A stretch of 64,000 nucleotides of DNA from CANDOC01 sp965261725 (GCA_965261725.1 CBDHDU010000040.1:1-64000); one strand, 5' to 3'; positions 8,867 through 18,479 are shown, counted from the first letter of the stretch. Notes: generated from the letters alone by a model not told the origin. A program made the numbers and translations.

Positions 8867-9199
8867 ATGTCAACTAAACGTCAGTTCTGGTTCCAGCATA
8901 TTGAGGCCTGGCAACAAAGCCAGCTTTCTCAATCCGAATATGCCCGCCAGCACGGGTTGTCTATCAAATCCTTCAGTTATTATCGCCGTCGTTTCGTTCA
9001 GGAACATCAGCAGAGTCAGCAGGAACCCTCTGTTCCTTTACTGCCTGTGAGTGTGGTTCCTGAAGAGCCGGTCGGATCTCCGGCTCAAACGGTGCCAGGC
9101 ATTACCCTGACCAGTCCGGGCGGGTTTCGTATTGAACTGGCTCCGGGGTTTGATTCGCAGGCTTTGCAGGCAGTTTTGCAACTACTGGAGGCTGCATGA
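8867..9199 (+). CDS. tnpA: IS66 TnpA-type accessory protein
   Basis: The protein has 110 residues with an N-terminal helix-turn-helix typical of IS66 TnpA (WQQSQLSQSEYARQHGLS). A Pro-rich linker and a short C-terminal segment follow. AGGAGG lies six bases before the ATG. Its stop overlaps the tnpB start (ATGA), showing translational coupling. Confidence 0.88.
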   Translation: MSTKRQFWFQHIEAWQQSQLSQSEYARQHGLSIKSFSYYRRRFVQEHQQSQQEPSVPLLPVSVVPEEPVGSPAQTVPGITLTSPGGFRIELAPGFDSQALQAVLQLLEAA

Positions 9200-9555
9200 T
9201 CGGTGATACGGCGTCTCTCAAGGTTTATCTGGCACCGGGTATAACCGATATGCGTAAGTCCATTAATGGTCTTGCCCTGATCGTTAATGAAGTGCTGGCA
9301 CTTGATCCGTTTTCAGAAAGCCTGTTTGTGTTCTGCAACCGGGGGCGTAACAAACTGAAAATCCTGCACTGGCAAACCAATGGCTTTTGGTTGTACTACC
9401 GGCGTCTTGAGAAGGGGCGCTTTAAATGGCCGACAACAGACTCACCGGAGCAAGCCGTCAATATCACCCGAAGGCAGCTGAACTGGCTGCTTGATGGTTT
9501 ACCGGTCAACCCGAAAGGTGCACACCGGCCTATGCATCATCAGTCCGTGGTTTGA
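9196..9555 (+). CDS. tnpB: IS66 TnpB-type protein
   Basis: The 119-residue protein has the classic IS66 Orf2 pattern (APGITDMRKSINGLA, then FVFCNRGRNKLKILHW). It is coupled to tnpA by a 4-bp overlap. In this family it is needed with TnpA and TnpC for transposition. Confidence 0.92.
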   Translation: MIGDTASLKVYLAPGITDMRKSINGLALIVNEVLALDPFSESLFVFCNRGRNKLKILHWQTNGFWLYYRRLEKGRFKWPTTDSPEQAVNITRRQLNWLLDGLPVNPKGAHRPMHHQSVV

Positions 9556-9616
9556 TACGCATTGCAATAACCTGACGCAATGAAAAGACGACAGGTATTG
9601 TCGGATAATCACCACC

Positions 9617-11161
9617 ATGAAGACTATCACCGTACCCGCCCAAACCTTCGAAGGCCTTCAGCTGAAAGTGACTCAGCTTGAAGCAAAACTGGCGTGGTAC
9701 GAAGAACAGTTCCGCCTTCAAAAGCATCAGCAATTCGGGGCTTCCAGCGAACGCTTTGAGGGGCAGGGTCAGCTGTTCAATGAAACCGAGGTGCTGGCTG
9801 ATGAGGAACCCAACGAACCTGACGTTGAACAGGTGCCCGCCCATGAACGCAGGAAACCGGTCAGAAAACCACTGTCGGAAGACCTGCCTCGTGAAATCAT
9901 AGAAATCGACATTACTGACGAAGAAAAGCAGTGCGATGGCTGCGGTGGTGAACTCAGGGCGTTTGGTCATGAGACCAGCACCAAACTGGATATCGTGCCC
10001 GCACAGGTGAAGGTACTGGAGTTTCGTCGCCTGAAATACGCCTGTGCCTGTGAGTCCGGCGTGAAGACCGCCCCGGCACCCAAAATGCCGATTCCCAAAA
10101 GCATTTCAACACCCGGACTGCTGGCCTGGATCATTACTAGCAAATACGGCGATGCACTACCACTGTACCGTCAGGAGTTCATTCTCAAGCGCATGGGTGC
10201 CGAAATCACCCGTGCGACACTGGCTCAATGGATGATCCGGGTAGCGGATGTGCTGATGCCGCTTTATGAAGCCCTGTGCCAACACCTGGTCAGGCAGCCT
10301 TATGTGCAGGCAGACGAAACAACTTTGCAGGTGCTCAAAGAGCAAGACCGGCGCCCGCAGAGCAAGTCTTACATGTGGCTGTACCGAACCGGTGAGCAGC
10401 TCGGCTCTCCCGTTGTGCTGTACGATTACCAGACGGGGCGCGACCATGCATGCCCGTTGGCATTTCTGGAAGGGTTCAAAGGCTTCTTGCAGTGTGACGG
10501 GCATTCGGCCTATAAAACCCTGAGCAGCAAGCGACCGGAAATAGAGTTGATAGGTTGTATGGCGCATGCCCGCCGAAAATTCAAAGAAGCTCTGGACGTC
10601 ATTCCGAAAAAGAAAGGTGACAACAGCCAAAAAATCAGCCGCCCGGCTCAGGCGTTGAACATGATCCGGCAACTCTACGCCATCGAGCGCCGGATAAAGG
10701 ATAAAACGACAGAAGAGCGATACCGGGTGCGCCAGTGTGAAAGCCGCCCCATCATGGACAAATTCCGACAATGGTTGGAAAAACAGAAACCACGCATCCT
10801 GCCCGAAAGTAAACTGGGCAAAGCCATCACCTATGCCCTGAACCAGTGGCCGTACCTGTCGCGCTACCTCGATAGCGGTTTGGTAGAGATTGATAACAAT
10901 GCGGCAGAGCGTTCAATCAAACCCTTTGTCATAGGGCGAAAGAACTGGACATTTGCTGACTCAGTGAAAGGCGCCAACGCGAGTGCGGTGCTGTACAGTC
11001 TGGTTGAAACGGCAAAAGCCAACGGGCTTGAACCCTATGCCTGGTTCCGCTACGTGCTGACTCAGCTCCCCCAGCTCGAAAAGGGAGCCAGGGTAGAGCA
11101 TCTGCTGCCCATAAACCTCACCCCGGATGACTTGAAAGCGGTGGTGAACACCGGATATTGA
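9617..11161 (+). CDS. tnpC: IS66 TnpC transposase
   Basis: The protein has 514 residues. It has a coiled-coil N-terminus, a zinc-binding motif (CDGCGG then CACES), and the DDE core with VQADETTLQV, LQCDGHSAY and the late NNAAERSIKPF motif holding the catalytic Glu. It is intact and nearly identical to the copy at 29308. It ends about 38 bp from the end of the convergent TPR gene frame, which lies inside the same element. Confidence 0.93.
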   Translation: MKTITVPAQTFEGLQLKVTQLEAKLAWYEEQFRLQKHQQFGASSERFEGQGQLFNETEVLADEEPNEPDVEQVPAHERRKPVRKPLSEDLPREIIEIDITDEEKQCDGCGGELRAFGHETSTKLDIVPAQVKVLEFRRLKYACACESGVKTAPAPKMPIPKSISTPGLLAWIITSKYGDALPLYRQEFILKRMGAEITRATLAQWMIRVADVLMPLYEALCQHLVRQPYVQADETTLQVLKEQDRRPQSKSYMWLYRTGEQLGSPVVLYDYQTGRDHACPLAFLEGFKGFLQCDGHSAYKTLSSKRPEIELIGCMAHARRKFKEALDVIPKKKGDNSQKISRPAQALNMIRQLYAIERRIKDKTTEERYRVRQCESRPIMDKFRQWLEKQKPRILPESKLGKAITYALNQWPYLSRYLDSGLVEIDNNAAERSIKPFVIGRKNWTFADSVKGANASAVLYSLVETAKANGLEPYAWFRYVLTQLPQLEKGARVEHLLPINLTPDDLKAVVNTGY

Positions 11162-11441
11162 AGAAGATAGTGAAAAAGCAGCATCGGCCTGCCCGTGCTC
11201 ATTGTGACCATATCTTGCCCGGCACAAACGGCGGAGCCTGCGGATTCAAACCGGGACGGACTGGATGCTGAGGGCATGGTGGTTGTGAGAGTGGCTGCCC
11301 GGTATCCTTCGACTGAATATCAAGGTGCTGTAGCCTATCCAGTGCCTTGTGTTCGAGTTCACGCCATGCTTCCTGTTTTCGTGCCTGCTGCCGTGAAGTC
11401 TGAAGTATATTGGCACGCGCCCAGAATATTGTAGCTTGCTG

Positions 11442-11476
11442 CCCATCACCCATCACCCATCACCCATCACCCATCA
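11442..11476. repeat. 7-bp microsatellite, five units, inside the TPR gene
   Basis: CCCATCA is repeated five times (TGATGGG on the coding strand). The matching site in the second copy (31133-31146) has two units. Only two units keep the full frame open. Three or more bring in TGA, and one unit shifts the frame. Confidence 0.9.
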
Positions 11477-12335
11477 TACGCAGAATATGTCCCTGCAAGC
11501 TCAGTGATTGCGGGGTTTCTTTTTCCTGGCGTGAACGTTTTACCAGCGCCATTGCTGCCTGTAAATTCTTATTCGTATCCGGTACCGACCCTGTAATGAT
11601 TTCCCTGCATGCCAGGGTAAACCGGGTTACTGCGATCACATGGAATAGCTGCCAGTTGTGACTTGTGGCAAAAGCCTCCAACAGGATTGTGGCGAGTTGA
11701 TCCGCTTTCGAGACGTTATCTGTTTGGTGGTCCAGACACGCCAGCAACCCCAGCTCAATCTGGAGATGGCCGCAAAAGTCAGTCGGCGGCTGGTGCTTGC
11801 GTTGGTTCTCCTGTTGGCGCAGCTGCCGGAACAGCCCCTCGGCTTCGGTTAGCTTACCTGCTTCCTGTAAACACCGAGCCAACCCCAGCTCAATCTGGAG
11901 ATGGCCGCAAAAGTCAGTCGGCGGCTGGTGCTTGCGTTGGTTCTCCTGTTGGCGCAGCTGCCGGAACAGCCCCTCGGCTTCGGTTAGCTTCTCAACATCG
12001 CCGGTTAAATCCAGACAGGTTGCCAACCCCAGCTCAATCTGGAGATGGCCGCAAAAGTCAGTCGGCGGCTGGTGCTTGCGTTGGTTCTCCTGTTGGCGCA
12101 GCTGCCGGAACAGCCCCTCGGCTTCGGTTAGCTTACCCATTCCCTGTTTAGTTCTGGCGATTCCTATTTTTAAATAAATGTTCTCAGGAGCTTGTCGGGA
12201 TAAACTGGAAAATAAACTCAATGCTTGGGGATAGTTTTTCTTTTTTAAGAAATCCCAGGCTGCCTCTTCTCTTTCTCCTGCTGAAATACAAAAAGTAATC
12301 AAAAAGGCAATGACAGCTTTTATTAATCTGTTCAT
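11460..12335 (-). CDS. Secreted TPR-repeat passenger protein, short copy with premature stop
   Basis: The protein has 291 residues. A signal peptide (MNRLIKAVIAFLITFCISA) is followed by three near-identical repeats of 45-48 residues (KLTEAEGLFRQLRQQ...) with TPR-like A-x-LFR-x-L spacing, then a helical tail. The DNA repeats are almost perfect. A 7-bp tandem tract near the 3' end has five units here and two in the other copy. The change is 21 bp and keeps frame, but the extra units create an in-frame TGA at 11460-11462. The remaining 85 codons (to 11199) stay open after the stop. Its place inside IS66 ends makes it a passenger gene. The role is unknown; an exported interaction protein is a fair inference. 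Confidence 0.8.
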   Translation of the reverse strand: MNRLIKAVIAFLITFCISAGEREEAAWDFLKKKNYPQALSLFSSLSRQAPENIYLKIGIARTKQGMGKLTEAEGLFRQLRQQENQRKHQPPTDFCGHLQIELGLATCLDLTGDVEKLTEAEGLFRQLRQQENQRKHQPPTDFCGHLQIELGLARCLQEAGKLTEAEGLFRQLRQQENQRKHQPPTDFCGHLQIELGLLACLDHQTDNVSKADQLATILLEAFATSHNWQLFHVIAVTRFTLACREIITGSVPDTNKNLQAAMALVKRSRQEKETPQSLSLQGHILRMMGDG

Positions 12336-12488
12336 CAGCTATATGAGATAACAATGAATAATTTGTCTGTATGAAGAGTGGTGTAGTGTTTGAAATTATA
12401 GATGTGGTATCAGTGTCGTTTGAGGCATGTTGCAAACAATAATCAGAGTTGTGCTGTTATTGGTAGATGGCTTTCGTCGTGCGCTCAC

Positions 12489-13480
12489 ACGGAAAGAGTG
12501 GTTCCGCAAGCATCTCTCCCTTCCCGGCGGCATTCCGTGTGCCATGACCTTCAATCGTCTTTTCAGATCGCTTGACCCAGAAGAGTTCCGGATGATTTTT
12601 GCTGCCTGGATGAGAGATGTCATGACAGGCCTCGAGCTGTCAGATAGTCGAGTGGTCGCGCTGGACGGTAAGACAGTAAAAGGCTCAGCCTGGAACAAGG
12701 GCAAAGATGCTATTCATATGGTTAATGCCTGGTGTACCGAAGTCGGCTTGTCTCTCGGGCAGTATAAGGTTGACTCTAAGTCGAATGAAATAACGGCGAT
12801 TCCCGAACTGCTGAAATTGCTGGAACTCACAGGTAGCCTGGTCACTATCGACGCGATGGGGTGCCAGAAAAAGATAGCTGATGCCATCCTGAAGAAAGAT
12901 GCAGATTACCTGCTGGCGGTAAAAGGCAACCAGAAAAAACTCTATGGTGAAGTGACTCGCCTGTTTGATCAGTATTGGCAAGATAACCCGGCAGATGCTC
13001 CTTCTGCCCGGTTTGCAGAAACAGATGAATACGCCCATGGTCGTGGAGAACATCGCCGCTGCTGGGCTGTACAGGACATAGAGCAGTTTCCGGTAGCCGC
13101 CAGCTGGAACGCGAAAACAATTGCCGTTGTACAGTTAGATTGTCGGAAAAAGAATAAAGGTGAAACCCTGCTACGCTATTTTATCTCCAGCCGACAGCTC
13201 TCAGCTGAAGAGATTCTGCAAGCCACTCGTATGCATTGGCGAGTGGAAAATCAGCTTCATTGGGTGATGGATGTTGCATTTGATGAAGATCGCTGCCGAG
13301 CCCGAAAGGATAATACAGCTGAGAATCTGGCCATTACTCGTCAGGTGACTCACAACCTCCTGAAAATGGATACAACTGTAAAAGGCGGGATCAAGAACAA
13401 GCGTAAGAACTGCGGCTGGGATATAAACCACATGGAGAATGTATTGGGGTTGTTCAAAAAATGATCATGTTTTTGCCCTG
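12489..13480 (+). pseudogene. ISAs1-family transposase, 5'-truncated
   Basis: About 325 codons of an ISAs1-type transposase remain to the stop at 13464. They include VVALDGKTVKGS, VTIDAMGCQKKIA and the late HWRVENQLHWVMDVAF segment with the catalytic Glu. The first roughly 50 residues are replaced by the end of the IS66/TPR element, whose last bases supply a false start at 12427. The right end survives and closes with TTTTTGCCCTG at 13480, as expected for ISAs1 ends. The copy is probably inactive. Confidence 0.85.
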
Positions 13481-13596
13481 AGAGGTAGTGACTTGTATCA
13501 AATTCAGTATTTTGAGCCATAAATGTAGCATTGCGGCGCGACATAGAAAAATTGAGCTATTTATTGCCAATAATAAATGCTGATGAGTACTGGAAT

Positions 13597-13812
13597 TTAT
13601 TTTTTAGCACGATGGAACCTTCCAAGGTTTCGCCCTGATTGACAGTCTGTTTTCAAAACATAAAAAATGCCATTGATAAGCTGCCGACGGCTGATTGTTA
13701 CAGGTCGTCCTCCGGGTTTGGCAGGTGGGAGCAGAGGTTTTAACTTTTTCCACGCTCCCTGACTCAAATCTGAGGGATACCTTTTCTTCTTTTTTTGACG
13801 ACGCTTACCCAT
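13597..13812 (-). pseudogene. IS5-family transposase N-terminal remnant
   Basis: This 71-residue fragment has the N-terminal pattern of IS5-type transposases (YPSDLSQGAWKKLKPLLPP, GRP, INGIFYVLKTDCQ). After DCQ, where Trp-Arg would be expected, the sequence diverges and soon stops. It is a decayed end of an element. It lies between the ISAs1 remnant and the IS91 fragment. Confidence 0.7.
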
Positions 13813-13876
13813 TACCCCCCTGAAAAATGCCTGTTTTTTCAGTATATATGGGCGGCTATGCTACTTTTCAGACGGC

Positions 13877-14789
13877 TTCTGAGTGGCAACACATCACCTT
13901 TACGATGCCTGATGCACTCTGGGAGCTGTTCAGAATCAACCGCACCTTACTGGGTAAACTGAGCCCACTGGCGGCAAAAAGCCTGCAGGCCTTTGCCGGG
14001 AAAAAAGGCGTGACACCTGGCATTTTCACGGCACTGCATACCTTTGGCCGAAAGCTGAACTGGAATGTTCATATTCACCTCTCTGTGACCCGTGGCGGAT
14101 TATACGACGGAAACCAGCAATGGAAGTCAGTCTACTTCACCAAAAACGCCATCATGCCCGCGTGGCGTTACGGCGTGATCAACCTGCTCAGGGAAGCGTT
14201 TAAACGTGGCGAGCTGGATCTGCCTTCCGAGCTGAAAGACAGCTGTCATGACCTTTCCGGCTTCAATGATTTCCTCGATGAGCAATACCACAAGGACTGG
14301 ATCGTCCATTTTGCCAAAGCCACCAAAAGCCCCCACCGCACCATCAGCTACCTGGGGCGCTATATCAAACGACCACCGCTGGCCATGTCGCGCCTGAAAC
14401 ACTATGGCGGTGATACCGTTGTGTATGAGTATCTGGATCACCGCACCAAAACCCGCCGCCATGAAACCTGTGAAGGGGAAGAATTTATAGAGCGACTGAC
14501 ACAGCATATTCCCGACAAAGGTTTCCGAATGATCCGGTATTATGGTTTTCTGGCCTGTCGGGTAAGGGCTACATTGCTGCCCACCGTCTACAACCTGCTC
14601 AATCAGCCCGAACGAAACGCCCTGAAAATCACCTTTCCGGCGTTACTGAAACAGACCTTTGGGCTCGATCCGCTGCAGTGCATCCTCTGCCAGGCTCAGA
14701 TGATCTTTACCGGCATTACCCGCGGCAAGCCGCAGCGCGAGCTGTACAAACACCACCAACAGCTTGCGCTTGCGAAACCGATTACATAG
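13877..14789 (+). pseudogene. IS91-family (HUH) transposase, 3' part
   Basis: About 304 codons remain. They include the HUH motif in NVHIHLSVTRGG, SYLGRYIKRPP, and the Y2 motif RMIRYYGFLACR of the IS91/IS801 group, then a C-terminal zinc-like pair (CILCQ). The N-terminal part is missing. The frame is joined at about 13877 to unrelated sequence, which supplies a chance start at 13827. The missing N-terminal part exists at 21857-22343, and the two pieces overlap by about 195 bp of near-identical DNA. A complete transposase would be about 400 residues. Confidence 0.85.
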
Positions 14790-14807
14790 TTCACGCCCTC
14801 AATCCGT

Positions 14808-14825
14808 CTGAAATCAGGATTTCAG
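14808..14825. other. Hairpin downstream of the IS91 transposase, possible oriIS element
   Basis: CTGAAAT and ATTTCAG are perfect 7-bp arms around a CAGG loop, 18 bp after the transposase stop. IS91 elements have their replication origin end downstream of the transposase with similar small hairpins. Assignment is by position only. Confidence 0.4.
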
Positions 14826-14989
14826 GGTGAGATCGGGCAAATCAATAGGATTTAGGTGGTATCAGACAGATAAGCACAACATTCAGTGTCAGGTAATAGG
14901 ATGCTGAGAGGGTGGAAAACCAAAGGTTACAGGAATGACTGGAATAATGATTTTTTGAAATTCCTATGCGTAAATTCCTATGCGTGAAC

Positions 14990-17900
14990 GTAGGCCGCTG
15001 CGCGGCAACTTTTTGATTGCACTAAACGTCAGGCTAAAAACTGTCGTTTGATCTACGCTGAAGATTTCTGTCAAACAACCATGATACCTCACCAGATACA
15101 ACAACAATCTGCAAATGAGTAAACTCTGCACATGTATTTTGTCGTTTACAATATTATTGCTGTCAGGTTCATGCCTCTGTGCAGTCTTGAAGGTAACCCG
15201 TGATGTCTTTATTGACGGGCAGTCATACTCGTTAACGACCGAACTGCCTGACAGGTGCAGGAACCTGTACTGTTATATGTGTCAGGGTTTAATCGAAACA
15301 CAGGTTGCCCGGTGCCGTGAATGCGGCTATAGCCTGTGTGATGCCCACCTCGAAGAGCCGGGCTCTAGCATAACAAAATGTCCCGACTGTCATGCCAGAC
15401 GATCTCAGTTCTCCCGCAAACTGAACACGGCCCGCCTGCTTAACACTCTGCTGTGGCCTTGTCCGGTTGGCTGCGGGGAGCAGATTGCAACGACTGAGCT
15501 GGAAAACCATATCGCCAGCTGCCGCACCTGCCGACCGCCAGTCTGGACTGATAATGCCTCGCTGATGACCCATTTGCCCGGCATAACAGCCTCTGATGTC
15601 TGTAGTCATGTTGGCGAACCGGGGCCTTCCCGGCTGTTTACCGCCTCCGTAGTGGAAGCGTTAACTGATCATCGCCCTCCGGCCAAAAAGCAGTGCTTAT
15701 CTGCCAAACAGGCACGTCAGCAGCTAGCCCGGTGCACACACAAGCCACCCCGTCCCACGACATCTGAAGCCTGCCATGATTCAGCTGACAGCGGTTATCA
15801 CAGTACTGTTGATGCAGATCCATTGCCCATAAATGCTGACATGGATGCGACCGTACCGGCATCGTTATCCAACGACACTCTGATCCCCCCGGCGATAGAA
15901 GACTGGTTATTTTCTTCCCTGCCCTGGGGGATGGCGAACAACAGCCCGCAGACGAAACCGTCTGCACCCACGGCAACCGCATCCGCTCCCGGTCTGGCGG
16001 CCTTACGGTTGCAGACAGAAGCACCGCCAGACGATCTGTCTGCCTTATTTCCGCCCCTGACCCCGGCCTCCCGGCAGGCGCTGATTGATAACAGCCCGGT
16101 AATGAACAAACTCTGGGCCCTTGCCCAAAAGCAACAGAACCCACTGAGCGACAACCGGCAACTGCAAACCTTTTGCCAGCAGTTTGACGCCGGGCAACAG
16201 CGATATCTGTTTCACGGCAACCGCAGCCTGGTCATCCGGTTTCCCGGTGATCCGGATTATATTCTCAAGCTGGCCCGCTCCAAAAAACATATTCCGCGGT
16301 TTGAACAGGAGCTGACCCTGTACCGGGCGATTCAGCAACCGGGTTATAAACAGCTGGCTTTTCATACCTGTCCGTTACTACTGGCCTTTCGCTGGGGAGA
16401 CAAGCCCGTTATGGCGATGTCAGCGGTGGATTTTATTGCCGACCGGCAGCTGGAGGCCATGGGTTCAGCCACGTTGTTCGAACGGCTGGATTTCGCCCTG
16501 ACCTGGGTGTGGCGGTTTGCTGAAATCTATCAGCTGTTTCTGCAGCACGGGATTTTGCTGGGAGACCGCCACGGCGGCAATATCGGCTTCAACGAGAACC
16601 GGCTGCCTGAAGCCTCGGGGCTCGGTGGTGCGGTACTGCGCCTGCCGGTCATGCTCGACCTCGACCCTTACTGGCAAAAAAAGGAATCCGGCCAAGCCTT
16701 GCTGTATCTGCCGTTGCCCGTCTGGACCGCCGTCGCTATGGATCTGCTGGAACGTGCCTTCTGTCCCGGCCCGGTGACCGGCGAACGCATCGGGGTCATT
16801 AACCGGATACGCGCCCTGACAACCCCGGTAACCCGGCGGGAACAGCTTGATGACGACACCACCGGGGGCTTGCGTTCACTACTGCCGGAAAACATACCGT
16901 ATTGGCAGGCGCAGGCGCTACCCCATGACGAGACCCAACTGGTCAGTGAGAGCGGTCAGTGGCTGCCTGAACTGTTCAGTGTGGATAGTCAGTTTGACAG
17001 GGTGCCCCGTCCGGTCTCGGAATGGATCCGGCTGCTGGAACAGGAAACAGCCCGGGTGCTGGGCATCCTACAACAGTGGCAGGCCGCTTCGGATTTTTCG
17101 CTGATGGCCACCTGCAGCCAGCAGGCGGACTCTATGGACATTGACGATGCCGAGGGTGGGGAGAACGGCGAGGTCAGCTCTCCCCCCGCAGCGCCCCCCG
17201 GCAACCCGTTAATCCGTCTCCGGCGGCTCGGTGCCAGGTTACAGTGCGGGCAGTGTCAACGTGAATTTTATATACCGGCTAAGCTGCAGGCGCACCTCAA
17301 ACAGCATCAGCACGGAGAACTGGAGGCTTGCTCTCAGTGTGGCAAGCACTATCGCCATCAGCAACTGCAACAGCACATGGCACTTATCCACTCCGGCCCC
17401 CAAATCTGCCGCGAATGTGGCAATACATTGCCCAACAAACAAGCGCTGGCCAATCACAACAAAAGTCACCACAGCGGGGAACGCACCTGTACCCAGTGTC
17501 AGCCCCCGGTGACCCTCAACAGTGCGAAGGCGTTGGCCAATCACAACCGCAGTCACCACAGCGGGGAACGCACCTGTACCCGGTGTCAGCCCCCGGTGAC
17601 CCTCAACAGTGCGAAGGCGCTGGCCAATCACAACCAAAGTCACCACAGCGGGGAACGCACCTGTACCCGGTGTCAGCCCCCGGTGACCCTCAACAGTGCG
17701 AAGGCGCTGGCCACTCACAACCACAGTCACCACAGCGGGGAACGCACCTGTACCCGGTGTCAGCCCCCGGTGACCCTCAACAGTGCTCAGGCGCTGGCCA
17801 CTCACAACCACAGTCACCACAGCGGGGAACGCACCTGTACCCGGTGTCAGCCCCCGGTGACCCTCAACAGTGCTCAGGCGCTGGCCGATCACAACCACAG

Positions 17901-18479
17901 TCACCACAGCGGGGAACGCACCTGTACCCGGTGTCAGCCCCCGGTGACCCTCAACAGTGCTCAGGCGCTGGCCACTCACAACCGCAGTCACCACAGCGGG
18001 GAACGCACCTGTACCCGGTGTCAGCCCCCGGTGACCCTCAACAGTGCTCAGGCGCTGGCCTCTCACAACAAAAGTCACCACAGCGGGGAACGCACCTGTA
18101 CCCAGTGTCAGCCCCCGGTGACCCTCAACAGTGCGAAGGCGCTGGCCAATCACAAATTCAGAAAACACCGTAAACGCAAAAGACTGGCGGAGGAGGACGA
18201 CTGAAAAACAACCTCAGGATGCCATCCCCTTCACCGGCTGCATTCGTTATCATCCGTGCGACTGTATTGATGAGGCCGTATGACCAGCCGACCGCCGTCC
18301 AAACTAAAACAATTACTGCTACGCGATCAGTTATGGTGGCGTTATTACCAGCGCAACGCCGATACGATACGCCCTGCTGTGGTTGATGCGATCAGCAAAG
18401 TACTGGCCTGCGGGCGGGTGATCATGGGGTATGCCAGCTTTGTATGCAGCAACCATGAATGCTCTCACACCAAAAGAAC
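14990..18479 (+). mobile_element. IS91-linked zinc-finger gene unit, copy 1
   Basis: This unit begins GTAGGCC, directly after GAAC, and holds the RING/kinase/C2H2 gene followed by the first 65 or so codons of an IS91 transposase. At 18476 the next unit starts with the same GAAC-GTAGGCC junction, cutting the transposase gene. GAAC is one of the tetranucleotides known for IS91-type insertion. The tandem pair could come from rolling-circle one-ended transposition or from unequal recombination. Confidence 0.65.
15115..18204 (+). CDS. Secreted RING/TRAF-like, kinase-like, C2H2 zinc-finger protein, copy 1
   Basis: The protein has 1,029 residues. It has a signal peptide (MSKLCTCILSFTILLLSGSCLCA), then a RING-like Cys/His cluster at about 52-100 (CYMC, CREC, CDAH, CPDC) and a TRAF-type zinc finger at about 115-138 (CPVGCGEQ...ENHIASC). 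A Pro/Ala-rich linker follows. The kinase-like core has Lys in YILKLARS (about 383), a catalytic-loop-like GDRHGGNIGFN (about 482) and a DFG-like LDLD (about 512). From about 709 there are C2H2 fingers, including eight 29-residue repeats (C-x2-C...H-x3-H) joined by HSGER, close to the eukaryotic TGEKP linker. It is followed 75 bp later by an IS91 transposase start. It is probably an exported effector; ubiquitin, kinase or DNA-binding activity is inferred only. Confidence 0.85.
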   Translation: MSKLCTCILSFTILLLSGSCLCAVLKVTRDVFIDGQSYSLTTELPDRCRNLYCYMCQGLIETQVARCRECGYSLCDAHLEEPGSSITKCPDCHARRSQFSRKLNTARLLNTLLWPCPVGCGEQIATTELENHIASCRTCRPPVWTDNASLMTHLPGITASDVCSHVGEPGPSRLFTASVVEALTDHRPPAKKQCLSAKQARQQLARCTHKPPRPTTSEACHDSADSGYHSTVDADPLPINADMDATVPASLSNDTLIPPAIEDWLFSSLPWGMANNSPQTKPSAPTATASAPGLAALRLQTEAPPDDLSALFPPLTPASRQALIDNSPVMNKLWALAQKQQNPLSDNRQLQTFCQQFDAGQQRYLFHGNRSLVIRFPGDPDYILKLARSKKHIPRFEQELTLYRAIQQPGYKQLAFHTCPLLLAFRWGDKPVMAMSAVDFIADRQLEAMGSATLFERLDFALTWVWRFAEIYQLFLQHGILLGDRHGGNIGFNENRLPEASGLGGAVLRLPVMLDLDPYWQKKESGQALLYLPLPVWTAVAMDLLERAFCPGPVTGERIGVINRIRALTTPVTRREQLDDDTTGGLRSLLPENIPYWQAQALPHDETQLVSESGQWLPELFSVDSQFDRVPRPVSEWIRLLEQETARVLGILQQWQAASDFSLMATCSQQADSMDIDDAEGGENGEVSSPPAAPPGNPLIRLRRLGARLQCGQCQREFYIPAKLQAHLKQHQHGELEACSQCGKHYRHQQLQQHMALIHSGPQICRECGNTLPNKQALANHNKSHHSGERTCTQCQPPVTLNSAKALANHNRSHHSGERTCTRCQPPVTLNSAKALANHNQSHHSGERTCTRCQPPVTLNSAKALATHNHSHHSGERTCTRCQPPVTLNSAQALATHNHSHHSGERTCTRCQPPVTLNSAQALADHNHSHHSGERTCTRCQPPVTLNSAQALATHNRSHHSGERTCTRCQPPVTLNSAQALASHNKSHHSGERTCTQCQPPVTLNSAKALANHKFRKHRKRKRLAEEDD

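Larger units (their letters stand above)
8788..12488 (+). mobile_element. IS66-family element carrying a TPR-repeat passenger gene, copy 1
   Basis: Comparison with the copy at 28479-33283 fixes both boundaries, because the flanks differ on each side and homology stops at the same bases. The left end begins GTAAGCGCATG and the right end, reverse-complemented, begins GTGAGCGCACG. The two pair at 21 of 29 positions. Inside, in order, are tnpA, tnpB, tnpC and a convergent secreted TPR gene. No target duplication is seen (TTCAGGTC versus ACGGAAAG). The right flank is an ISAs1 element missing its 5' part, so an adjacent deletion is likely. Confidence 0.88.

Noticed and set aside
10157..10771. 204-codon minus-strand frame inside tnpC (and its twin at 29848-30462)
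   Set aside because: It is antisense to an intact transposase gene with all catalytic motifs and is present in both copies only because the copies are near-identical.
11750..12130. Regular repeats considered as a CRISPR array or non-coding satellite
   Set aside because: Units are 135-144 bp in frame and encode near-identical protein repeats. There are no unique spacers and no cas genes.
12427..12488. Apparent native start of the ISAs1 transposase
   Set aside because: These bases belong to the right end of the IS66/TPR element, as the second copy shows. The ISAs1 gene really begins upstream and is lost.
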